A DNA stretch of 64,000 nt from assembly GCF_035083965.1 (NCBI RefSeq), contig NC_089739.1:5586198-5650197 (forward strand), read 5' to 3'. Source of the stretch: Branchiostoma lanceolatum. Taxonomy: Eukaryota; Chordata; Leptocardii; Amphioxiformes; Branchiostomatidae. The notes beneath the pieces were generated by a model. That model was not told where the DNA came from, searched no databases, and saw only the letters and a list, made by a program, of their open reading frames with translations. The position numbers and the translations under genes were made by a program. Positions 14,001 through 23,800 of this stretch are shown here, piece by piece (within the stretch, counting starts at the first letter, position 1; every line of letters begins with the position of its first letter).

Positions 14001-15149
14001 GGATTTCCTATTGGACCCTCTATCTGTAGCCGTCCCTTAGCGTACTATTTATTCTACTTGACCAATTTCTACTATACTGCCTGGTAGAGGCTAAAACTTT
14101 CGAGCCTTCTCCTTAGATTTGATTTATAGTTTAGTAACATTTTCTGCGTAGTGTAGGGTGCCTAGATTAACGTGCAAAGGGTGCAAAATGATTAAGCCAC
14201 CTTACAATGTAAGGGATTGTGGAGACGAAAGAAACATTATCAACGTGGCCAGGAAGTGTAGACATAGCCTATTTACAACTTATACAAACTTTGACCGTAA
14301 ACCACATTGCATCAAACTAAACATGAGCCCTCAGAACTGTAAACTGGCTTGTTTTAAAGATCACATTTCCCCGTTCTTATTCGATCCCAGACTCTGACTA
14401 AATAGTAGAATACATATCTATGTATTGTGGTCTCACTACGCATATAAACGATCAGGCATTAATACATGGCTTATTTGTTTTCCAACGCAGGCTTGTTCCG
14501 CCTAAGCTGCGTTCGTTTGGGCTCGGGATGCAGTGGACACTTATGCGGATTATCGGTAAGTAACTCTTAGAGTTTGTAGCTATCTTAAGTTTAAATCGTA
14601 TGATTGGGTCCAAATTGGAAAAAGAATTTCACTTTTACTCGGACTTAAAATCAACGCGGGACCCGGTAACAAATAGACGCCATGAGCTAATCGTGCGAAC
14701 ATCGGGAGGTACCCCCTGGTACCTGGCAGTCCACCGGGACAAATTTGTGGATTTGGGGCCCGACCGGGACTATATCCCTTGCTGCCACCGGCGCGATTGT
14801 GACCTAATCGTATAGTGGGGGTTTTACAAATACAAGTACGACGATTTTTTTCACCAAGTGCCATTACCACTCTTTTATAGGTATGATTCCGGGACCCATT
14901 GTCTACGGCCGCGCCTTGGACAACGCATGCGTACAGTGGCAGACGTCCTGTGGCCAACGAGGTGCCTGTCTAGTTTACGACAGCCGCAGAGTGGGCCTGT
15001 TCGTGTTCGGGCTGGGCTTGGGGCTGAGATTTGTGGGCGTGGCGTTCTGCTTCCTGGCTTACCTAGTGTGCAAGCCAACACCCGGAGATACACTTGAAAA
15101 TGATGATGACAAAAATGGTCTAAAGCCTGGGAAAGAGACCGAAGCTTGA
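8051..15149 (+). CDS. SLCO/OATP organic anion transporter, gene 2 (complete, 14 coding exons, 694 aa)
   Basis: Exons: 8051-8284, 8772-8927, 9370-9445, 9558-9681, 10187-10326, 10717-10819, 11188-11309, 11530-11712, 12078-12179, 12441-12630, 13041-13164, 13639-13835, 14491-14555, 14881-15149. Their lengths sum to 2085 bases, exactly in frame, near the usual family length of 640-720 residues. The ATG was chosen because it directly follows an acceptor and aligns with gene 3. Features include an [16 protein letters not shown] block before helix 1 and the OATP signature [12 protein letters not shown] at residues 285-296. An acidic loop spans about 320-370. The fifth extracellular loop (about 478-560) has a Kazal-like fold with ten cysteines and NYT/NVT glycosylation sites, and the C-terminal tail is charged. 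The expected role is plasma-membrane uptake of organic anions. Residues around helix 1 resemble vertebrate SLCO4A1, but orthology is untested. Gene 1 lies upstream in the same orientation; gene 3 converges from the right. Confidence 0.93.
8576..8690 (+). pseudogene. Partial tandem duplicate of the gene 2 exon 2 acceptor region
   Basis: About 110 bp containing the end of intron 1 and the first ~40 bases of exon 2 are repeated 138 bp upstream of the real exon. TTTTCC(G/A)TAG is followed by GTGCACAACTATGGCGTTCA in both copies (8633 and 8771). The upstream copy loses similarity after the segment for VSTLE and has no matching donor, so it is a decayed pseudo-exon. Confidence 0.75.
8948..9170. repeat. 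Three tandem copies of a ~75-bp CACGTG/TGACGTCA repeat in gene 2 intron 2
   Basis: Units start at about 8948, 9023 and 9099. Each has TGTAGTCACGTGA, then a TGACGTCA-like site, then GTCCGCCATGTTGG, with variation. Single relatives occur at about 13190, 21460-21510 (inverted), 33040 and 61221. CACGTG is an E-box core and TGACGTCA a CRE core, but there is no evidence of regulatory use. Confidence 0.75.
10571..10645. repeat. (CACT)n microsatellite in gene 2 intron 5
   Basis: A pure tetranucleotide run of about 19 units lies 70 bases upstream of the exon 6 acceptor. Confidence 0.95.
12709..12858. mobile_element. Fold-back MITE (family B) in gene 2 intron 10
   Basis: The ends are mirrored: TGAGGTTTCCACTTTTG at 12709 and CAAAAGTGGAAACCTCA near 12841. 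An inner pair has ATCAGAGAA and TTCTCTGAT. A relative with the same internal ATGTTTTCTTTAGGTAAA block lies at 44841-44979. Confidence 0.8.
13881..14091. mobile_element. Fold-back element in gene 2 intron 12
   Basis: The arms GCCTCTACCAGGC and GCCTGGTAGAGGC close a ~210-bp palindrome with further mirrored blocks (TAGTAGAAATTGG, AGTACGC, GATAGAGG). It begins about 45 bases after the exon 12 donor. No coding content. Confidence 0.8.
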
Positions 15150-16627
15150 GTATTAGGCAGACATCACAGTGACTACTTCCCATAGTCAAAGGAGATTATA
15201 TCAAAATACACTGAAATGAGGCTGTACAAAAGTACTAAACCAGTTATCGGTCTTTAAAATTCTGCTCCAACTGAAAGTTGGAGGGCCTCTTTTAAACAAA
15301 TGGAAAGAAAAAAGGGGTATCAACTAACTCAAACTCCGAGAATGACTGACAGTATAGTAAAGTAACTTTCCTTACCAGAGCTTCAAGCTTGAAACATGGG
15401 TGTACATGTATCCTAGTGTATGTATCTGAAATGTTGTATCTAACACCATTAAGCAGAATCTCCTTTTCATATCAAATACATTAGGAATTAAATACGTTGG
15501 TGGTGTGCGTATTATGATACGTATATGATATGTGAAACTATGCAAACTTAAGGAGCTAGGGCTCACAGAATTTTATTGAAGTTTTCCATCTTAGCATATT
15601 CTATGTAGATATATTAACATTACCTTTACGATTAATTACAACATAGTTGTTAATCATCTCAAATCAAATACCAGGATGTACTCCACTTTGGTTTAAGACT
15701 GCTCTTAAATTCAACATGTCTTGTCTATTAAGATTTTTGTTAAAAAAATGAAGATATGTCTATTAATCTCTTCGTACAGTTTAGAGATTTGATTTCGCGA
15801 AGAATTCGACTTTTCCTTTACTGTTACAATGATAATCAAGATGTAAACAAGATTGTTTCCTATTAAGGCATTATCGTGGTAAAAACCACGTACTACCGTG
15901 GCTCACAGTCACAAATTGTGTACATAACGAAAATTTACCTGAGGGTTACCGTACATTCTAAAGTCTAGAGAAGTTAGGAAGATGTCTCAACCTGTTTAAT
16001 TTGTACCATTTTGTTTTTCATTCTGTTCATTTAGGCCATGCCAGACTGATAGCATACGTAACTTAGGAGAGATCAGTGAAAGTATGGCATGTTTCGTATG
16101 ATTTACTGTTACTAATAAAAGTTTTCTTCACATAATCTTAGACATATGACATTTTAAATGATATACGGACGTTTATGATTAGGCTAACAATTAATGTTAA
16201 GCTCCATATGATTTACAAAAGACTTTGTTATTTTAATCATTGAATGTAACTAATGTGTACGGAAAATAAAGGGTGAATTACAAAAGACAAGATGCATAAT
16301 ACACGGTAAAACATCACCAAAGACGTAATATAGCTAAGGTCTAATAAAGCTAGAGTTGCACTACCTTACAACTTCGCCAAATGATGTCTGCGAGATATAT
16401 TATAGATGTTCTCGTTGATTATGCAAATAAGGTCCTGATTTGCATAAACCGTATCAGTTGATCATTTTTTTGTCGAGTTTGAACACTGCTTAAGGAGATC
16501 AATTTGTCCTTTAAGCGAACTGATTCGCAAAAAAATCTACCGAATGTCTACAGGGCCTATTACTATTAGACGGCTTTACCAAAGGCGATTGTCTCTCTCC
16601 CTGTATGAAGATACATAAAGACATAGA
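15150..16627. other. 3' flank of gene 2 without a gene
   Basis: No open frame of note. A perfect 8-bp stem with a 3-base loop (CTCCAACT, gaa, AGTTGGAG) at 15265-15283 would lie in the gene 2 3' UTR. Possible polyadenylation signals occur near 16113 and 16264. The rest is AT-rich, and I see nothing further in it. Confidence 0.4.
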
Positions 16628-17815
16628 GATGTAGGTAACAATGCAAAACGGCAACTGATGAAACTTTCCATTTCAAATTCACAATAAAAAAGGGAATAAG
16701 AAAGCGAAGATACACACTTCAAATTTAACATAATAGATTGATTAAGTCGGCGTCACAATTCATGCGAATTTCAAAAATGCACATTTGAAGCTCGCCAACA
16801 CGTCGGCCGAGCTGAATCTCTTATTTGTGACGGGGGCTTAAGCACACCTTGATATTGTTCATATAACGTTTAAAAGACTATATATTGTATGAAAATAGAA
16901 AACACAAAAGTAGTAAAATCATTCTTTATTCGTAAATAAGAAAGGAAGTCGGTCCAAAGCCCAGGTCACAATGGTCGTGTGACCAGACGTGCAGGGAGAC
17001 AAAAAATTGCAGATATGATATAAGGAACAATACAAAATAAAACCGATCAAAACATTCCACTTCAAATTCACAACAAAAAAGGGACTAAGAAGGCGAAGAT
17101 ACACATTCCAAATTTAACATAACAGGTTGATAAGCACACCTTGATATTGTTTGTACAAAATATATAAATGTATAAAAGATTATATATTGCATGAAATCAG
17201 AAATGTATATATAAACATAAAAATTAAGGTAACAATGTAAAGTGGAAACAAATCAAACATTCGATTCCGAAATCACAATAAAATGAAAAAAATAGAAAAG
17301 CAAAGACACACATTTTAAATTTGACATAACAAGTTAAAATGGCACACCTTGACATTGTTAATATAAAGAGTAGAAGACTAAGATTGCATGAAAACAGAAA
17401 TATATACATTAACACAAAAATATAGGTAAGAATGCAAAATAGGAACAAATAAAACATTCGATTCCGAAATCACAATTAAGTGAAATGAAATTAAAAGAAG
17501 AGCAAAGATACACATTTTGAATTTGTACACCTTGAAATTGCTTATACAACGTTTAAGATTATATATTGCATTAAAATAGTAATATATACATAAACACAAA
17601 AATATCAGTAACAGTGCAAAATAATAAAAAAAATCACACATTCGATTCTGAAATCACAATAAAATGAAAGAAATAGGAAAGCAAAGATACACATTTTAGA
17701 TTTGACATAACAGTTTGAATTACAACACAATTGTTAGTATTAGTTTTAAAATACTTTATTCACCTTGATATTGCTTATACAACTTTTAAAGGACTATATC
17801 ATTGTCTCTAACTCA
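16628..17815. repeat. Tandem array of ~180-300-bp units ending in the gene 3 3' UTR
   Basis: Five diverged units start at about 16628, 17000, 17223, 17421 and 17603. They share the order GTAACAATGCAAAA, CACAATAAAA, AAAGATACACATTT, TTTGACATAACA, CACACCTTGATATTGTT, then a TATATTGCATGAAA block. The first unit carries an extra GC-richer insert. The fifth runs into the gene 3 stop region at 17762-17815, where the same CACCTTGATATTG block is 3' UTR and its ACTATAT(C)ATTG segment overlaps the stop codon. All small open frames here are by-products of the repeat. Confidence 0.8.
17755..17760 (-). promoter_or_regulatory. Polyadenylation signal of gene 3
   Basis: AATAAA on the - strand, about 33 bases beyond the gene 3 stop codon. 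Confidence 0.6.
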
Positions 17816-20800
17816 TCAGTGTCCGAAGGCGATTTTGTCTTTTCTTCTGTCACTGGTTTGCACAGACAGTATGTTGATATGTACAGGGGCATGGCCAACA
17901 GCCGTATGCCCACTGAAGAAACGAACAAGTACAAGCCCAGTTTGCTGCTGTCGTAAACTACACAGGCGCCCACCTCCCCACAAGAGTCCTGCCACAGCAC
18001 ACACGCCTGGTCAATGATGTACCCAAAGATGACCGGTCCGGGAAGCCCACCTATAAACATAATTGAATAAAAAGACTCTTTTTACACAACCAAGAGATTT
18101 ATTCCACCCACGTTTCGGTGACCATCTGTCACCTTCTTCAAGGCAATTCTGACTGGTTCACATAGTAATGCAGCACGGGTGTTGCTGCTTATTTATTCAG
18201 TGACTTACCAACCTGATGAAACTATTCACAGATGTAAACATCGTTGTGTTAAAACTTTCTGAAGTCAATAAGGCCATGATGATTCGATTATATGCATGAC
18301 ATCCGCGCGCGCTTATAGTTTCGTCCCGCCGATGTTTTATCAGTTTTGGGGTTAATATAAAATCAACATGGCCTATCTCAATTTAAACGGTATAAAATTG
18401 ACGTGATAAGATATAAAGGAGAAGATTACCAAGTAATCTGAATAAGGTCCACTGCACTCCGAGGGCAAAAGACCGCCTAGATTCAGGCACAAGTCTGTAA
18501 AAGAAAAAGAATAAAGACTTTAGAAAACTGACCCAGCCGTTTGGCACCCCATTCTCAGTTGGAGAAAGTTTTGAATAACCCAGGTTACCTATTAATTTAT
18601 TTATTTATTTAGATTTAGTACATTTGTGAAAGGGTTGACATAACAGGAGACTAACACCTTTTCAAGATGTCAACCCAGACCAGACTGTAAATTTTGGATT
18701 ATCGCACACCGCATGCCCCTACTCTTTTTCGAAAGGTGTGGTGGGTTCTTTAACGTGCGCGGGATGTGGTTCTCCCCAAACACGAACCTCCATTTAACGT
18801 CATATCCGAGGGACGTCCCTAGCCAAAGCTACCTGAGTGAAGTGAGAAAATTTGTGCTTTCCAAGGGCACAACATCCGGGCGCATGTCCAGACATGTCTG
18901 GGGACAAGCCCGGCGGGGATCGAACTCGGGTTCCCTTGTTTGACGGCCGAATGTTCTAGCCGATACGCCACACAATTGTGAAGAGTAAGGGTGGCCCAGT
19001 GTGCCTGGACAAACTCTTAGGGTCATTACAGGCACATGCCTAAGCCCTCCTGTCACTCAATTACGATGTACGCTCGATATACAGGCATTCATACCCTGCG
19101 GAAAGGGCTATCTGTTTAAATAGAATTCTACATTTTCTATTTACTATTAGCTACCTGGCTACAACTCTGCTCTGTTCGTCTCTACTCTACTCTACTCTAC
19201 TCTACTCTACTCTACTCTACTCTACTCTACTCTACTCTACTCTACTCTACTCTACTCTTCTCTACTCTACTCTACTCTACTCTACTCTACTCTACTCTAC
19301 TCTACTCTGTACTACTCTACTCTGCTCTGCTCTGCCCTACGCTGTTTTACTCTACTCTACTCTTTTCTACTCTACTCTGCTCTGCTCTTCTCTGTTCTAC
19401 TCTACTCTTCTCTGCTCTGCTCTACTCTACTCTGCTCTGCTCTGCTCAGCTGTGCTCTACTCTACTCTACTCTACTCTACTCTACTCTACTCTACACTAC
19501 TCTACTCTACTCTACTCTACTCTACTTAACTCTACTCTACTCTACTCTACTCTACTTACCTCAATATAGTCGCTGTGTACGGAGGCATAGTTGCCGAGGT
19601 CATCCCGCCCAAAAAGACGAACAAGGCGAGAAACAAGGGCATGATGTAACCGGGGCAACCACCGGGACATGGGCCGTGCACAGCTTCCGACCCGGAACCG
19701 GAAGTGACGTTCAGCCAGTCAAGCATGATGCAGCTGCAGTTGAAGTAGGTCTACCGACATAATGAACAATGTTGATAATAATAATTCGGGATATTTTAAT
19801 AAATATATTGTAATATATCAAAACAAATACCTCTACGGCCTATATGCCTAATGGACAAATTTACATCTATAAGATATGCCGTGCTCTTTTTGGCATATTA
19901 CACATACTACTCAGTATGCATTTTGTCCCAAACTTTTGAAAAATCAATTCACAAGTCACAACTTATCAAATATATTATAATGAATTTTCAAAGAAATCAA
20001 TTCACAACTTACTTAATACTGTAAATGCAGAAATGTTCGCGGTCGTTTTATGTTCGCCGTTTTCACGGTGAACTTTCAGTGCAAACTAAAAAAACACCGC
20101 GAAATTTTCCCCATCTATGACTGCAGTGCTACTATTGTTTTAAACGCAAACTTAAAACCACCGCGAACAGTCCACTTTCTACCTACCGCGAAATAAAAAC
20201 CGCGCGAACTTAAAATGCATAATACAGTATCTTCTATGAATATGTCACTCAACAAACAAATAAACAAACAAACAAACCAAGGTAGTTCCGGTCTGGTTAA
20301 GGCCTGTGCATCCCGCATGGCAACCTGACTGGTATTCTATCCCACTGTTGTCGCAGATGGGGTCGTACAGCGAATCTGGACAGCCACAGTCTTTTGAGCA
20401 ACTTGCGCTGTCACTTGAATGAAGAAACAGTGTCACCACAAAGGTCAGGCTTGTGGGAGTTACAGGAGTTCAAAGGTGGTAGAACTAATAAGTCATCAGA
20501 TACGACAGACATTTCAGGTCATAGGGTCATGGCAGAGGATAGTCTAGGTGTATGTCACGAGGATGGGTTGTTTTTGGCCTGTTTGTATTTTTGCAGTTAT
20601 GCATTTCTCACATGCTAGTTAGAATCACACGGACAGAGAGAAAGTGCTGTACGCATAATAATATGTTGATCAAAGCAATCAATCAATCAATCATTCGCGA
20701 GAATCAGGAACTGATGCATAGCGGCTATAGACATGCGTAGCTAGGTCATTCCAGGTTTGTCTACTCTGGTCTACTGTTGGTCAAATCTCATTTGTATAAT

Positions 20801-23800
20801 TCATGAACTACTCTTCAAGAATACATACGAGGAACCCTATATACTTCAAAGAGGCGTAACATCTTCGAAAGTGGTGTTGTGCTCTGGTCTACAGATGCTT
20901 AGTTTAAACTCCAAATTCAAGTAGCGGCTCAAATATGACTCCACATGTTCATTCTGTAGCCTAGCTGGGGAGGGGGGGCTAGGAGGAGTGACGTCATTGG
21001 GTCCAAGACCCCCCCGTTGAAATTCTCCTGCCTAGTGATTACATGAACATGTAACAAGTGCGCCAAAAAAATGACTCAAGCAACTGGATAAAATTTTGAA
21101 ACAGTCTGACTGAAAATTTTAAACTAAAATTTTGAAACAGTCTCAAAATTTTATCCAGTTGCTTGAGTAATTTTTTGGCGTATCTTACTACCTGGATGTC
21201 TAACCTTCATCAACGTATGTAAGAAGTGGTTTTACCTGTTGCTGTAGAGATAGGTGGCTGTACCTGGTGTGGTACAGTACACGAGAAAGACGCAGTGACC
21301 CAGCAGGGAGAGTCCGGTGATAACCAGCACAATCTTGAGTAGTTTCTTGCAGTCTCCTCCAGCTTTCTTCGTGATCCAACCGCCGAAGAGAGAGCCTATC
21401 GCTCCTGCAGGAAGTCCCATCAGTCCTATGCGAGCAAAAAAAGAGTGGTGTGTCACGTGACTAGTGTGACCTTTGACTCTCATGTCACGTGACTACCGTC
21501 AGAGCTGAAGAAAGATGGCGGATGCGTTCTAAAACTTTTCACCAAACTATAATCCGTCATTCGCAAAGCAGATTAATTTTTTTCTTAAATGGTTGCTTTA
21601 TGTTCAGTCCTGTCAAACAAACAAAAAACTCACAACTTTAGGACAAAAACATCACCATGAAATGCAGTCTTTCTCCTAAGCTTTACTTTTGTCAAAACAA
21701 ATGATTCGATATTTTCTTACCGTTTTTAGTAGACAAGCCGTAGGTGTTATGATTTGGTCAAATCTAATATAGATAGCCTGATTGACCATAGATAAACAAC
21801 TTTTGGATTCGTACCGAGATAGAGTACAGATTCTGAAGGAGTGAGTCCAAGCTGCGTTTCTCCGAGCTTGGGCCCAAACGCTATCGCTCCAGCCAGGACT
21901 ATAGATTCTACACAGCCTGAAATGGAAAATCACAAAAATATGATTTGAAAGAATACACATGATGTAGACAAATGTACATGATAATCATTCTTTTTTTTTT
22001 AAACATAAAGATGTGAATTTAGATCAACATATAATTCAAGCCTGTCGATCATCGCGACGCATCAGTGGTATCAAGGGTCGCCATCTTTTTTTCCCGAGAT
22101 TTACCAAGTCTCGCGATAATAATCAGGTTTAGCACATATGGCGAGATCATACGTTACAATTAATGGATATGGCATGGCTGAACGGTTATCTTTTAGAGTA
22201 ATAACTACCGAATCAACGTTAGACCATCTCTGAACATCAATCTATTTAGACCCCAAATATTAATGCCTAATGTATCATGGATACCTGAGTTTCTGTGGCC
22301 ATCATTGCATTATTCCAATACATAACATTACATATAAATACATACGTGCTGACCAGAGTTTGCAAAAACTATACTACAAGGGACAGTGCCAGGCAGCCGA
22401 AAGACAGGAAGACAGAGAAAACGTTGAGATGACAACATAAAAGAGTGGACAGGATTAAGCTTAGCGGCAGCAGTGAGAGTGGCAGAGGATAGAGTGAGGC
22501 GGAGAAAGATGGTGGAAGATCTATTCATGGTCCCCTAACGACCGAAAAAGAGGTCAAGGGATAGGTGAGGTGATACTGACCTGCAAGGCAAAAGCACACA
22601 AAGGAGTAATTACTCCCAAGATCCTTCACGGTAGACCAGAAGTCCTGCGCACCACAAAGGAAAGCCGGACTGGGTTCCTCCTCTTTCAATGCATCCTTCT
22701 TGACATCGTTGGTACTAGGAACGGTAGTTTCTTCTTCTGATATTTCTGGGTGCTTTCGGGGACCTAAGAATTAAGGTCATGTGTCAAGCATGGTCACTCT
22801 TTAGCAACATCTGATGGAAAATGTTCAAAATGAAACTTAAGGCTGACGCTTCAGTAGAATCTTTAAAAACACATAATTTCTTGATATGTTGCAGATCTAG
22901 TTGTATTAGAATGTGCTCTAGTGAAGTATCTAACGGGAGTTACGCAAAGAAATGGCAGTTAGGTTACACATACCTCACAATACACAGTCACACTTACACT
23001 CACAACAACACAACAGCGTAGCAAATTTAACATTCGAGCAAAATATCACTATGTCATATAATGAAAACAAAACAAAATAACACAATTATAACAAAACGCA
23101 CCGCGTAGCTTTCGTGGAAAACAAAACATCGGAATGGCGACCAGAAGAGGTACGACGGCTAATACGAAGTATCCGAGCCACCAATTGCCTAGCCACCGTG
23201 GGTCATTGGGTGTCAAACCAGAACTGTAAAGAATTGGCAGTAATTACAGTTACTTTGATTTACAAGTCTTTAAAAAGATAACGAAAACTAAGAAAATGGA
23301 ACAATTACACTAATGTACAATCAATATTCGTGTATTATTGTCCTGACTTTCTTTAATTTTTATTCTGCTACACATGATGCGTAATTCTTCAGTAGGTGCA
23401 AGATATTATGTCATATCATTTAAAAGGCCTCGCCCCTGAGCCATCACCAAAAACACAAGAACGGAAACACTTACTTGTCACCGTTCACTGCCGGCCAGTC
23501 AATATACTGATTGAGCAGCTGAGAGGTCATGACGTAACCAACAGCAGGACCAACAGTTGCTGAAGCATACAGGATCCCTAGGAAGAACGATAGACAATGT
23601 AGGGTCTCTGAAATTTGATTTTGGCGGATTTGACGGGGGTTGCTACAGGCTTCCAGATACCTTTAACCTATCAAAAAGGTTAGATATACGTGGTGTCGCG
23701 AGTCCATAATAATGCGTAATCCATCCTGAGATTCAAAACTTTCCTGACTTTATTTTCTTTTACTAAGAAAAAAATGGTAAATTTATCTAAAAACATATAT

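Noticed and set aside
14580-14860. Possible extra exon in gene 2 intron 13
   Set aside because: An open frame exists (14600-14815), but genes 1 and 3 join exons 13 and 14 directly in the same phase, and the peptide lacks transporter character; the DNA looks like a degraded palindrome.
15265-15283. Histone-type 3' stem-loop
   Set aside because: The stem is perfect, but the loop is three bases and the sequence does not match the histone consensus; kept only as a 3' UTR hairpin.
17224-17641. - strand hydrophobic open frames resembling membrane proteins
   Set aside because: They follow the period of the AT-rich tandem array; no splice signals or conserved residues.
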